NCBI RefSeq assembly: GCF_010015445.1
Contig: NC_053114.1
Coordinates: 29,753,079 to 29,817,078 of the forward strand
Direction of reading: 5' to 3'
DNA from: Perca fluviatilis
Lineage: Eukaryota; Chordata; Actinopteri; Perciformes; Percidae
DNA: 64,000 nucleotides
Below the pieces are notes generated by a model that did not search any database, had not been told where the DNA came from, and was given only the letters and a program-made list of their open reading frames with translations. Below, piece after piece: positions 23,427-37,697 of the stretch. Within the stretch, counting starts at the first letter, position 1, and every line of letters starts with the position of its first letter. A program made the translations under genes and the position numbers.

Positions 23427-25017
23427 GTTGGGTTTTTCTGCAGGGCTGAAAACCTAAGAGCTCTCAGGGGGTAACACTGATCAAACTGTGTAACATTATA
23501 TGATATGACAGCATTACATATATACACATGAAAGGACACACACACACACACAAAACACACCACAGGCAGTTGTTCTGCTAGCCTAGGAAAAAATCTGAAA
23601 CTACAAGATCATCTAGAGGTTATTTACTACCATTTGTTTGTTTGTTTCTTCTTTTCATTCATTCTCACATACACATGTACATATTGTCATATGTGTTGTC
23701 GTCTTAAAATGTTTTTTTTTTGTAATTTTCCTTTATTGCTTTTTTGAAGTATAGTTAAAGATGGAAAGAGAGCAATAGAGAGTAAAGGATGGAAGTAAGG
23801 AAATTAAGGGAGAACAGTGCCTGTTGGGGGACATTATACAGTACATACAAGCAATATTTTACTCTTATGTCTCTTTTTTTGCCAAGCACATTAGCCATTT
23901 ATTCCAGCCTTTAGAAAATTAGTCTTCCATAGTTTTTAATCTATGTGTGAGTTTCTCCATCATTTGAATGTCACTGATATTGATCAGCCATTGTCTGTGT
24001 TCAGGTGCATCAGTCTGGAGCCAGTTCTTAGTGATGGCTTTTTTTGCGGCAGGAAGAGGAATCTTGACCAAATATTGGTTTTATGTCCTTTATGCACAGA
24101 AACTTCAAAAACCAGTCGGTATTTACGAAATCTAAAACTTCTCACCCCACACCAACACGAATGCCAGTGATTTTCCTTGCTCCAAAAACGCACGGTTCAA
24201 TCCATATTATTGTATTCTCGAGCACGTAGAGTTATTTGTGTGTTTACTAGTAATCTTGGATGTGATGAAAAAACAAATTGGGTTTTTCCAAATTAATTCT
24301 CTCCACTTAAAATGTTTTTTAAGTAGTATGCAGTTTCTGTGGCTACAATGCACTGTGCCGATTCCTTTGAGCAGTAACTGACCCTGGACAACAGTGTCAG
24401 CAACATCATTGAATCAAACGTAGCTAAGCATAACCAAGAGCACAACCTTCATACCTCTCACTCTCACCTCCTCTCTCACACTCCCTCGATCTCTCTGAGA
24501 CAGTTTATTTCTACTCACTCAATTTGTCATTTTGTCTCCTTCTGTCCCACTCCGTCAATTTCTTGTTGTCCCTCTTCCTCTGTCTTCATGTTTATCAAAT
24601 TACCTCTCTCCCTCTCTACCTGTCTCACTCTTTGTCTCAAGTGAATTCAATTTAGTTCACTTCCATTTAGTTCAATTCAATTTAAGGAGCTGCATTGGCA
24701 TGGTGAGATGCAGTAGGTAATCAAATATATAAATAATAAAAAATAAATGGATTGTTCTAAATAATAAGTATTTAGAGGTACATCTATATCTCTCCCTCTC
24801 ACCTTCACTCACTGTGACACCATCTTTATCTCTCTATCAGTGTCAGCTTTGCTATAATATGAAAAATTACCAAGCAAAACAATAAGCTGATTGACTCATA
24901 ATTCATTTATTACCTTCCTGAAATGCACAGCCGCACACACACTCACATGTTTACACAAGGACAGACAACAGTTGTGTTCACTATTGAATAAGCCTGTCAG
25001 CAACGCAATGACTTTCA

Positions 25018-25934
<917 letters not shown>

Positions 25935-26972
25935 CTAAAAAACAAAATGAGAAAAAAATTGTTATGAACACAGATTATGAGGAAATGTGAGAATACAGAC
26001 AAATTCAAAAAGAAACAAAAAAACAGTGAGGGATTTATTATCAATTAATGCAGGGATGGTGTCATGCTTTCTGTCTCCCCACAAAATCCAGCAATAGAAA
26101 ATAATGATTATATTGCTGGAGAAATGTGAAAGCCTAGTATTGAAATGGGCGTTTTGTTTCGCAAACTACTGCCTCTTGAGCAATGAAAGTGCTATATTAT
26201 GTTAGAGGCTGCATGTTAATAACAATAAATTAATAGTAGCATTTTGTAAACAAAAAAAAAATATTTTTTGGAAATACTGGCAGCCTCTGCCAACCTTATG
26301 ACAACTGTAATTAAGTCTGACTTCCTGCCATTAAGTCATATTAAATTACAGCAAAGAGGAAAATCTTTTTAGAGCAGAAAATACGAAGCATGCTTCTATT
26401 ATGCCATCCCTTTAGTTTTTTATTTCTTCACAATTACTTTCATGAGTAAAACAATGCTGCACTAACATAGTCTCTATAGTACTATATTTTTCAATAGGTT
26501 GTTAAATGTGCATTTGCAAAATCAACATAAAAAATGTATTTAAAACTGATGAAACTGATAGCATCATCAAACGTAGGAATTCTGGGGGACCCCTGATGTG
26601 CCAGAATGTGAATTAAATCATGCAATGGGGAAATCACACAACATATCTCTGTTTATTTAAAGTACAAAGAAAACAATTAGTGGAAAGAACTAAAACGTTG
26701 ATGGAGGATGGAGCCATGTTTTATTTGTAGCAGGAGGCATTAAATGTGGAGGGAAATATTTTGTTCTGAAATGTGTGAGTACTAAGGATAAAACCAGCCT
26801 GAGAGAGAGACAACCAGTGTCTCTATCTTATTTAAACCTATAGACCTTTTTCACAGCAGACCTTTTGACATGTCATAGTAGGAAAATCACAGGTGTATTC
26901 CAATACCATTAATGATGGCTGCATTCCACTTAGGAGAGGTCCTGGTATTGTGCATGCTGACTCACTGAAATA

Positions 26973-28595
26973 CAGTGCCTTGCGAAAAGTTTTCGGCCCC
27001 CTTGAACTTTTCGACCTTTTGCCACATTTCAGGCCTCAAACATAAAGATATAAAACTGTAATTTTTTTTGAAGAATCAACAACAAGTGGGACACAATCAT
27101 GAAGTGGAACGGAATTTATTGGATATTTCAAACCTTTTAAACAAATAAAAAACTGAAATATTGGGCGTGCAAAATTATTCAGCCCCCTTAAGTTAATACT
27201 TTGTAGCGCCACCTTTTGCTGCGATTACAGCTGTAAGTCGCTTGGGGTATGTCTCTATCAGTTTTGCACATCGAGAGACTGACATTTTTGCCCATTCCTC
27301 CTTGCAAAACAGCTCGAGCTCAGTGAGGTTGGATGGAGAGCGTTTGTGAACAGCAGTTTTCAGTTCTTTCCACAGATTCTCGATTGGATTCAGGTCTGGA
27401 CTTTGACTTGGCCATTCTAACACCTGGATATGTTTATTTGTGAACCATTCCATTGTAGATTTTGTTTTATGTTTTGGATCATTGTCTTGTTGGAAGACAA
27501 ATCTCCATCCCAGTCTCAGGTCTTTTGCAGACTCCATCAGGTTTTCTTCCAGAATGGTCCTGTATTTGGCTCCATCCATCTTCCCATCAATTTTAACCAT
27601 CTTCCCTGTCCCTGCTGAAGAAAAGCAGGCCCAAACCATGATGCTGCCACCACCATGTTTGACAGTGGGGATGGTGTGTTTAGGGTGATGAGCTGTGTTG
27701 CTTTTACGCCAAACATAACGTTTTGCATTGTTGCCAAAAAGTTTGATTTTGGTTTCATCTGACCACAGCACCTTCTTCCACATGTTAGATGTGTCTCCCA
27801 GGTGGCTTTGGGAAACTTTAAACGACACTTTTTATGGATATCTTTAAGAAATGGCTTTCTTCTTGCCACTCTTCCATAAAGGCCAGATTTGTGCAGTATA
27901 CGACTGATTGTTGTCCTATGGTCAGAGTCTCCCACCTCAGCTGTAGATCTCTGCAGTTCATCCAGAGTGATCATGGGCCTCTTGGCTGCATCTCTGATCA
28001 GTCTTCTCATTGTATGAGCTGAAAGTTTAGAGGGACGCGCGGTCTTCGCTAGATTTGTAGTGGTCTGATACTCCTTCCATTTCAATATTATCGCTTGCAC
28101 AGTGCTCCTTGGGATGTTTAAAGCTTGGGAAATCTTTTTGTATCCAAATCCGGCTTTAAACTTCTCCACAACAGTATCTCGGACCTGCCTGGTGTGTTCC
28201 TTGTTCTTCATGATGCTCTCTGTGCTTTACACGGACCTCTGAGACTATCACAGAGCAGGTGCATTTATACGAGACTTGATTACACACAGCTGGATTCTAT
28301 TTATCATCATTAGTCATTTAGGTCAACATTGGATCATTCAGAGATCCTGACTGAACTTCTGGAGAGAGTTTGCTGCACTGAAAGTAAAGGGGCTGAATAA
28401 TTTTGCACGTCCACTTTTTCAGTTTTTATTTGTTAAAAAGTTTGAAATAGCCAATGAATTTCGTTCCACTTCATAATTGGGACCCACTTGTTGTTGATTC
28501 TTCACAAAAAATTACAGTTTTATATCTTTATGTTTGAGGCCTGAAATGTGGCAAAAGGTCGAAACGTTCAAGGCGAATACTTTCGCAAGGCACTG
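26973..28595 (-). mobile_element. complete Tc1-like transposon (1623 bp)
   Basis: Starts CAGTGCCTTGCGAAAAGTTT and ends with its inverse ...TTTCGCAAGGCACTG. The inverted repeats are about 205-214 bp long (26973-27186 and 28390-28595). A TA dinucleotide flanks each side (26971-26972 and 28596-28597), as expected for Tc1/mariner insertion. It holds a single transposase gene on the minus strand, with one frameshift. Near-complete arms and an almost open gene suggest a relatively recent insertion. It lies in the same orientation as csmd1, in an intron. Confidence 0.95.
27193..28211 (-). pseudogene. Tc1-like DD34E transposase with one frameshift
   Basis: Starts MKNKEHTRQVRDTVVEKF at 28211 and ends AVIAAKGGATKY at 27193. 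In order it has a helix-turn-helix (GYKKISQALNIPRSTVQAI), a second DNA-binding region, the catalytic Asp in WSDETK, the second in FQQDNDPKH, and the Glu in SPDLNPIENLW with 34 residues between the last two acids. Reading frame changes near 27800-27815, around RLKF/SHLGDT, consistent with loss of one base. With the shift the total is about 340 codons, normal for the family. All three catalytic acids are kept. As it stands the gene cannot make a full-length protein. Confidence 0.93.
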
Positions 28596-28692
28596 TAGCT
28601 TACTGGGACACTTGATGGAATTGAGCCATCGTTAAGGTTATCAATTTCAGCTGTGCTTTTTACAAGTCAAAATGTCTGCTGTGAAAAAGTTC

Positions 28693-29165
28693 CATAGTGT
28701 GCAACTATTTTAAATAATGAACATCCGTTACATTCAAGCCATTGTCACATAAGTTGATACAAAACCAATGAAGCCTATCAGCTCCACAATCTGTATTTCT
28801 CAGTATGGCTTAGTAATGTTTAGAAAATGGGGCCGGCGACTTTTGCGCACATAAGCTTGAGTGATGCCTTTTACGTCACCGCTGAGAAAGAACAGCAGCA
28901 ACGGTCAGCTTTGGAGACAAAGAGGACATAAAAACTACAAGATAACTACCTCTTCTGAAGAGTCCATAATGTTTTTAAATCTACCGTTTCCTCCTTGAGC
29001 TACTAGCAACTATTTGGGGAGGGGTGGTGCGTGACCACCAAAGGCTTGCATCATGTGGGGTGGTGCGTGACCACCAAATGCTTGCGTCATGTGGACAGTG
29101 TTGTTGTCATTACTTAGAATTCCTCATGGGGGGCGACAGAAACTACACACTATAGCTTTAATTAA
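28693..29165 (-). mobile_element. MITE, copy 2 of the 12.5-kb family, inverted
   Basis: Its right end, GACAGAAACTACACACTATAGCTTTAA, is the reverse complement of the left end of the 12526-12899 element. Shared internal words in reverse complement include TCATTACTTAGAATTCCTCA and CCGTTACATTCAAGCCATTG. The left end near CATAGTGTGCAACTATTTTA is diverged. It carries a local duplication of a GGTGGTGCGTGACCACCAAA unit (two copies, about 29023-29095), which explains part of its greater length. Confidence 0.7.
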
Positions 29166-29982
29166 AGCTGCTATGCCAAAGGTTGGTACAACAATTCATT
29201 TGACAGTGACATATTGGTATTTCAATATAATCCATCTTTAATGAATGGGAGCTGAGAGAAATAACAAAACTCTGAAACTAAAAGCTCCCTTGCTTTTATT
29301 TAGCAGCATCCTCCTTTACATTCATAGTTACACAAATCACTTCTGGGAGCTAAGCACGCTGCACACTGCAAACACACCCTTCTGCTGTTGAACACTGAGA
29401 AATTGGGTGTTTAATGCCTTACTTGCAGGCACGTACGTGGATGTAGTTGCATGCTTACAACACTGGATCATCAATCTACTTTGCGCTCTAAAATGCCATA
29501 ATACTGGTTTTCTATTATTTGCTGCTTGTCCATTATTTAGCTGTAGATCATTTCCCTGACAGAATGGGAGATGGCAGAATTCAGCTGTTTTCAGAAAACC
29601 TCTAAGAGAAAAGAGCTGGTCTCAATCAGTGAGTTTCTGGTGTATTAGAGGACTAATTTAAAACAATGAACATGTGATGTTGGTTTAGAATCCATCACAT
29701 GGCAAATCGCACTACAGTGAAGAAAAACCTTACTGTAGGTGATAAGGATGTAAAAACCATTTCAACATGCAGAATCAGCTATGCATAGCTAGGCCTTTAA
29801 CTGGGCTTTGTCGAAATAAAAATGGCTAGCAAATGTTCAAATAATGAAAAAGGATATGGAACCATCTGAGGGATTAACTGAGATCATGAGAGGAATGCTA
29901 AAGAAGCCACGGATAACTGTATAAATCTGTATTCATACATGTCTGAAAGCATCCTGCACATGCACACACATACAGACACACA

Positions 29983-29984
<2 letters not shown>

Positions 29985-30033
<49 letters not shown>
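29985..30033 (+). repeat. (AC)n microsatellite
   Basis: AC repeats with one AAACAC interruption. Confidence 0.93.
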
Positions 30034-30035
<2 letters not shown>

Positions 30036-32471
30036 TCTAAAACAGTGCAAACTGATATGCAAACAAGCTAATATTTAAGAGAAAAAATACATGTTTATTT
30101 TTTACATCAGAAACTTACATTCAAGATGCAGCTGAATAAATATGAGACTCATACTCGTAGAAAGCATTTTACTATATTATTATACACTAAATGTTGCAGC
30201 CTCTGGCAATGTTAAGTCTTTCCAAAATGGCTAGAAATAATGGGAGAAAGATGCAAAACAACACTGTGAGGTATTAACTCCTGGCTAACAACAAATCACA
30301 GGGAGCATTAATAAACCATTGTACTTTATTTGTTGATGTGTTTCTGTTTTATATTTTCACCTCTATCTGAAGGTTCACAAGAACACATTTGTTTCTGTCA
30401 ATTTTTAAAGATGCATCATCCCTGTCAAAATCTTCAGATACAATATTTAATCCATTAACAGTTGTGCTGATCAGGTCAACTGGTATTAAGGGGGATACAG
30501 AAACCATTTCTTGGTTGTCAAACATCATTCAAACTATTAGTTTAATAACTACTTTAACAGACGTATGTCCTACATACTGTATGCATAGAAATACACATGC
30601 ACAGAAATACACATTCACAGGCATACACAAATTCAGTCAAGTCAAGCTGAAATAAACGCATGCTTTCTTTCTGCTACAGCCTACACATCTTGTTTGTAAA
30701 TTACATGTCCTGTGCTTTTTTTCTGAAACAAATCAGTACCCAAAAGGGGAAGCTTATAAAGCTGTACTGCTAATGTCAGTTTGTGGGCTATAGCTAATTA
30801 GCTAGTCAGCTGTAGCACACTAAAAGGCTAAAAAAAACTTGTCCATCCTTGGTTTGTACGCTACAGTCACCAGCACATGTTGGTAGTTCTAATGTTGCAT
30901 CTCTGTGGCCCTCATAACTCATATCTCATAACTGCAAAAATGGATGACTATTTGTAATTTTAATTGGCCTTTCAATCAAGGCACATGAAACATAACAATG
31001 AAACCAAGGACAATAAAATATTGCAGGCTGTATCTGTGATCGTGTGGGAGGAGTGAAGGTTGTTGTTAAGATTGTATAGCAGCAGCAGCAGCAGCTTGTT
31101 ATCATAAAGAAAGGGAGTGAAGCAGAACATAGTCAGAAACAGACTATGTGCGCATCCATGCATGTTTTTGCGCGTATAAGTGTGTGTATATGTATAGGAG
31201 GTGGTTTTCAGGTGCATCTGTCTTTACAGCTGAAGCAGAATCATGTTTTGGCATGCCTGTTTCACTGTATGTGTGAGCGCAGTTTGGCTATGTTTCTGTG
31301 CCTATACGTTGCCTTCTTTATTTATAAGTGTGCGTATGTGTGTGTCTAGACAGTCAAGGCAGATTACATAGTAGCAGCAGACTTAAAGGAAGGAACTGAA
31401 GCGTTATCACACTAAGGTCATTAGCAAGAAGCTCAGTGCTGTTCAATAGATCCAAATGGGCCATTTAGAAAGACATTAGGAGCAGCCTGCAACCCCAAAC
31501 TACATTAGATTAGCGTCTTTATTTCCTAAAGCAAAGAAAGAAACTAAGAAAGAAAGGAAGAAAAGAATCAACCACAAAAGAAAGAAAACAGGACATAAAG
31601 TGTAATCTAGGCCTTCAACTAAATCAAACAGTGTTGACAGTACACACAATTTGCCTTCAGTTTACAGCTCTGTATATTTTCTTTTGATTCCATCACATTA
31701 ATGAGTTCCTGCAGTACTTATTAGTATTTCAGGAGAGAGTTTCTCATGTTCAAATTTAGACGGTACAGGAAAAGGCAGTGTTTCTGTTTAAAGGTGGATG
31801 CTCTTTGAAGGGATAAGTGAAGCGTTATCACTTTGAGGTCATTAGCAAGCAGCTGAGCAGCTAAGAGCAGCTCAATAGGCCATTTAAACATTGTTAAGAG
31901 AACTGTGCCACCCAAACCTACAGTGAAATACCTTCAGTCAGTCAGCCAGTAAAGTTGTAGTTCCGTGAATTTTAGGGTCTCCTCAGGGCACGATCACAGC
32001 CTGGGGAGAAACTTATAGTAAACCTTCTCCTACTCTGATCCTAAATTCACAGAGGATATGTTTTCCCCACTCAACTCAAACAATCTAAGACATAGTTTTG
32101 CTGGTCAGTGTCAGTCAACCGAGCCTTATAAACATGTCACACAGTGCACACTGTACCCAATCATTTTATCTTTAGCAGAACGATAATGGGACTAAATGCC
32201 TACCCTGAGATGCCCCTTCCTTTGCCCCAGAAAAAAGAAATTGAAATTGAAAAACTATACTATGCCTGCCGATCTTGCCCTCGCTGTTGTGACCTTACGT
32301 CAAAGTAGTGCAAGAGAACACACAGCCGTAATTGGGGTGGACTAGTTCTTGAATTCCCTCGTTGAGGCTGGAGCAGTGCTGAGTCACTGCTGAGCAGAAA
32401 AAGTGGGAAGAAATTATCACATAAAAATAAATCCATAAACCGATCTATATGCATCTCTCTATCTCTCTGTA

Positions 32472-32500
32472 TATCTATCTATCTATCTATCTATCTATCT
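32472..32500 (+). repeat. (ATCT)n microsatellite
   Basis: About seven ATCT units. Confidence 0.9.
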
Positions 32501-33137
32501 AAATCAAGTTAAAAAAAATGAATGGAGGAATTTCATTTCTATGTCACTACAGCCTCAGATACAGACAGGCTGGTAAAGGTTCATCATTCTGCTCGAGAGC
32601 ACTTCAGCAGTTCAGATGCTTCTCTGCATGGTTATTTACACTTGTGTCCTCTGGTCAGAGGGTATCCTACCTACCATACTTACTATGCTGTCGTGCAGCC
32701 CTAGGTTTCCTTAAAAACAAGATTTGATTTGGGCCCTGTTAAAATGTCAACACTGCAAACGTCTAATGAATTACGTTCAGTCAGCCATTTCAACTACAGA
32801 ATAAGCTGAGGTGACCCCTGCCAAGGGTGATGCACATGGGTATAGGTTTCATTTCAGTCTTGGTGGCAGTAACGCCAGCCTCCTTATTATTATTGCACCC
32901 AACAAACCTACAACAAAAGTCAATATTTTCACTCTGGATTTGATCAACCTCTCAACCAACCCACTGTAAATGTAGCAATTATTGCAAAAGGAAATTTCAT
33001 CTTGAATAAAGTTAAGGCATTTACCTACAGTAGTACAGCTTTTGAAGACATGACAGAATAGTGTGTTTGCATATTATTTTCCAACAAAATAGCACATTTA
33101 CAGTTTGACTCACTTGTATTAAAAGTTGGCAGTGATG

Positions 33138-33140
33138 GTG

Positions 33141-33197
<57 letters not shown>

Positions 33198-33210
33198 ACG
33201 TGCGCGTGTA
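33138..33210 (+). repeat. (GT)n microsatellite with GC-rich tail
   Basis: GT repeats followed by an alternating GCGCACGTGCGCGTG tail, all purine-pyrimidine alternating. Confidence 0.93.
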
Positions 33211-35354
33211 GGACGAATACAATCCATTCACAGTAGAGGCCCAAACTTCTGAGCATGAAGTGAAATAAAAATGGAAAATACAATATTTTGAAGCTAGACT
33301 GCACGTTACGAGTTGGCACCCCCAACTGACATGAGAGGTAACATAATTTAAACTATTCAAATTATGAATAGAAATATGAAAATTAGGATGCTAGACGCTT
33401 TGATTCCTTTTGTCACTTCCTCAATGTCCACATTGGTAGAGCCATACCAATGACCCCAACTAATAATACCACAATGTCAGTGCTATACAGGGTCTTAACA
33501 GGGATGGGTTCAGGGTTGACAAACTCAATTCTGCTGCAGGCCCAATGGGAGTAAGGCGTAAGTGAGGTGTTTTTTTTTTTTTACATAAATAGTGTGCCCA
33601 CTGAAGCTTTAATGCATTTCTACCCTGAGTCAAAAATAAACTGTCGAGAAAAAGTTTAAACTATGTACTGAGGTGACCCCTTGTCAGAAGTAGTACAGAG
33701 AGGGAACAGCTGTCCTGAAAGCAGAGTGTAAGATAATTCCTTTGCTGAGATTATGTAACTATGTTAAGTCATTGGTGAGCTGCCACAATGGCAGTTTGGG
33801 AACTTTTTTCAATAGATTACTTTTAGCCTTTAGCTAAATAAGTATAGAATAACCTGAAACCCTGCTTGAGGACACCATCCACAGCACACCCTTCATGCCT
33901 GGGAAAGTTATTTTCAAAAATGTAATCAGTTACAGAAAACAAACTGCCTGTAATAAATTATTTATGCGATTACATTAATTTTCTTTTTTTTTGCATTCTA
34001 GACTTCATTCCTTTAGAGAATTTAATTGACAATCTAATCAGAATATTAGAAGCACTTTTCTGCTCATTGCAGCTCAAGAAAGCGTTATAAATCATCTTTA
34101 CAGTGCACTGCATTTCGCTACTACAGTGAATGTCACGATGAATACACATCGTGCAGCTGGGCAATGAGGGACAAACACAGCAGCAGGATGCAGACCAAGC
34201 CACTGCTTGTGGTTTCTTATCGAAATTCAATTCATTTACAGCAGGAGTGTAGAGCCTCTACAACACAGTTGACCAGCACACAGAGTTAACTGCTGCAGCT
34301 GAATGTGCATAGAGGTCCAAGTCCAATGCTACAGCCCTATGCATTCCACTAGGCGAGGCTATTAGCTTGTAGTTTACAGTAGCTGTAAGGCCAGCTCGTT
34401 AGCTGATAGACTGTTATTTATTCAGTAATGAAATGTTTCAGAAGTTTTGTCTGTTATACTAATTGTTATGTGGGGGGTTCCCATGGTTTATTGCCAGCCT
34501 GAAATAAATAAATTGAAGCTTGAATTTGCTGCTCTGTGTATAAGGGCCTGAAGCATCCATTCATTGCTTTTCTTTATGTTTTTATTGTTTTTCAGGGTCT
34601 CAAGGAAAGAGACCTAGACAGCTGGTCGGGCAATCACAGCAGTAACAGATAGATATACAATTACCCATTAACAGTCTACCTGACCTGAATGTCTTTGGAC
34701 TGTGTGAGAAAGAAAGAAGGAATAACTGAATTACCTGAGATCTGGCCATAAGAGACTAATTTCCTCCCAGGTGATGTGTGTAACAAGGTTATTACATCTG
34801 CACTGTAATAAAATTGTTTCAATACACAGTATAGGGTGCAGCATTTGTGGTGATAACTACATCTTGGGTTTATATGTTGATGTTATTTAGCCTGGTTATT
34901 GTGTAATAGTGTTATATGCTATGACAAGTGAGTTTCCATGTGGGACAAATGAAGTGTCCATCAATTTGAAAATAGACTGGCAAGGATGCTAGCCTGTTGG
35001 CTGTACCCTGAAAGTACCCAGATGTGCCATGTTTATGTGTTGCAGTCCTGCCCCGAGGTGACTTCTGTTTTAAATGGAAAGAAAGCAAACGGCTGCTGTC
35101 TGGTAAACTAACTCCCTTGTGGAGGCGTTACAGTACCTTTGAGTACTGTTGACCTGTTGGCTGGACAGTTTAGGAAAATAAACTATATACTATGTTTAAG
35201 CAACAGTTGTGTGACAATTCTGTGAAAAAAATATAAACCGTTCTGTGATGCAGCAGAAAACTACCTGACAGCAGACTGTGGGTTGAGAAATTCCTTTTGC
35301 AATTCTGGATTTTAGCAGATGCTTTATTCCATAATGTTTTACATTACAGCTCTA

Positions 35355-36399
35355 AAATAAATTGTAACACTTTTTAATAACCATTACTAATAAATGGTGA
35401 ATTGATAATTAATTAAACTTTAATAGTTATGTTACTGTAAACAATATAACAATAATTAATCGTGTTTACCAATTGCTATAATTTATGTTATTTGAATAGT
35501 TCATGTTGCACGCATAACATTTTATATATTATACTAGTATGTGTTAATGATAATGAAAATGATTTGTAAACTTTGAAGAAATCATTTGTAAACTGTCAGT
35601 AAAGATTATTTGGTTGGCTATTATAAAGCTGCAACAACTGATAATTATGAAACCTTGTTAATGGTTAATAAATACTTTGTTAAAGTGCCCATATTATGAA
35701 AAAAATCATTTCTGAGATTTGGGGTGTTATTTTGTGTCTCTGGTGCTTCCACACGCATACAAACTTGGAAAAAAAACATCCATGCAGTTTTGAGTGAGAT
35801 ATGGGTTTCTGAATGTATGTTGCCTTCAGTCTCGGGGGGGGAAGGGTTGGTCAAAATCGGCAGGGCCGTCTACGTTATCGGCCGAAACATTTGGTGTGTG
35901 CTAACCACTTTAGCTAATATCACATCAGCTAGCTGTTTCTCAACTTATTCTGGTACAACCTCAAAATACAATTATGAACCTGAAAATTAGCATAATATGG
36001 GCACTTTAAGCATCTAAAAACATTATTTAAATAGCTATTATCAGTGAACAGATAGATAGATAACAGTGTCAAATTAATGTTCCTTGATGCTTATTAATCA
36101 ATAACTAATTATTATAAGCATTAGTTGCAACTTTATAGTAGCCATCCAAAATAAGGTTTATAAATGGTTTACAAAACAATTATTAACAATTGACAAAGTA
36201 TTATCTATTTACATTTATAAACTATTTATTTTATATTCCACCAAACTAATGATAGAATAACATAAATTATAGCATTGGTAAACATTATAAATCATCATGC
36301 CATTGTTTGTTGACAGTAAAATAACAATTAAGTGAAGTTCAATAAGCTATCAATTTACTATTCATTAATGATGGTTATTATAACTTTAATTTATGTATT
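35355..36399. repeat. imperfect foldback element interrupted by a MITE
   Basis: The left arm AATAACCATTACTAATAAAT, GTGAATTGATAATTAATTAA and GTTACTGTAAACA is mirrored by the right arm GACAGTAAAATAACAATTAA, GCTATCAATTTAC and TTCATTAATGATGGTTATTA. With the inner 330-bp element removed, it is an AT-rich inverted repeat of roughly 0.7 kb. No coding capacity. Outer limits are approximate and I see no clear target duplication. Confidence 0.6.
35680..36009. mobile_element. TTAA-ended MITE (330 bp)
   Basis: The left end TTAAAGTGCCCATATTATGA is the inverse of the right end CATAATATGGGCACTTTAA. Both ends carry TTAA, the target of piggyBac-like and Kolobok-like transposases. No intact gene. I recognise it as a common fish family. 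It lies within the larger foldback element. Confidence 0.85.
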
Positions 36400-36589
36400 A
36401 CCACCATTACAAGAGGCCAGTGGACAAAACAGTGTGACCATGGAGCATTCATGCATTACCGTGGAGAGCCTCCTTTGGTAGAGAGGTGTAGGTTCAGTGC
36501 AGAAAGCCAAAGACAGAGCTAATACAGTGAATTATGGTCAGTCAGACTACCAAATTACAGTCAAAAGCCACAAAAATCCTGAATTTAAA

Positions 36590-36668
36590 AAAAATTTTTT
36601 TTTTTTATGTTTTTTTTTTTTTTTTTCTTTTTCTTCTTTCCCCTTTTTTTTTTTTTTTTTTTTTTCTT
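36590..36668 (+). repeat. T-rich low-complexity block
   Basis: Long T runs broken by single C, A and G bases. Confidence 0.9.
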
Positions 36669-37695
36669 TTTCCTTGTTTCACGCCATGTGATCAACGTCC
36701 ACACTGAGCTATGGCCTGTATGTTGTATAATTTGTAGTGATTCAGAAATTACATTGTATCTCACTGTGGCAGCAATAAAGTCCTACCATAACAACAATAT
36801 ACAGTGTAAGAGCAAATATACAGAAGGCAGGAGCCTATCTTAAGCTTATAGTAACACTTCAAAAGTTCAAAGGACACATTCAGTTGACAAGTTCCTATAA
36901 CATTGAAACTTTAAATTTTTGTAGTTTGGACCATCGATTCTGTTGTGCTGTGCTCTTTAAAGAAATTCCTGAAATCTCCAAAGGTGGCAACATAGGCCCA
37001 ACAGGTAAGTCAACTTATTTGCAAGACAAAATTAAGTTAAAATGATGACCCACAGTTTTCAGACTGACCTCCGAGTTCACCTAAACCTAGGTTGAATGTG
37101 CACAGTTGTCCTGTCCACTGGTATCTGTCCACTGGTATCAGAAAAAAAACAAATGATACTCAACCCTACTAATAAGCCATTGTTTTCCTTTAACTTCAGT
37201 TTATGAATACCAAACTTAAGCTAAACTTAAAACTTAACCTTGTTTTTACACTCATACCATTATGATAATGCACTGAATATTGGCTATTATGATTTAATCC
37301 ATCCAGCTTAAGCAATTGTGCAGACATGTTGCAAAACAATGCACTGTTGTAAAATGAGACTGTATTAAATTTTATCATCCACTCAATTTTTGTATCAAGT
37401 ACAATTTAACAGAATCTGATAGAATCTCACAGAATGTGTCCTGCCAACATTAAAGTGATGATGATGATCCATGCATGAAAATGATCCAACATTCAATACC
37501 ATAATAACACACTCCCACACACACACACACTAATATGTATTCATTAGGAAAAAGACAGCAATGATTAGAGGCCTAATGGGCGTGTGTGACGATGCGGTTA
37601 AGGGTGTATGTGTGTGAGCAGTCAGGCATGGTTCAGACTTGAACGAAATAATTATCTGTTTCATACTGATGAATCACATGACTGACAGACTCACA

Positions 37696-37697
<2 letters not shown>

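Larger units (their letters stand above)
26843..28692. mobile_element. small inverted-repeat MITE split by the Tc1-like element
   Basis: The left end GACCTTTTTCACAGCAGACC and the right end GTCTGCTGTGAAAAAGTTC are inverted repeats. The family-specific interior continues from 26970 (GCTGACTCACTGAAA) to 28598 (GCTTACTGGGACACTTGATG) once the 1.6-kb insert is removed, leaving an element of about 225 bp. No coding capacity. I recognise the wording as a common fish MITE; its superfamily is not settled by these bases. Confidence 0.7.

Noticed and set aside
30969..31350. AGCAGCAGCAGC and flanking open frames as a coding fragment
   Set aside because: Four CAG-type units only; no protein family recognised in any frame.
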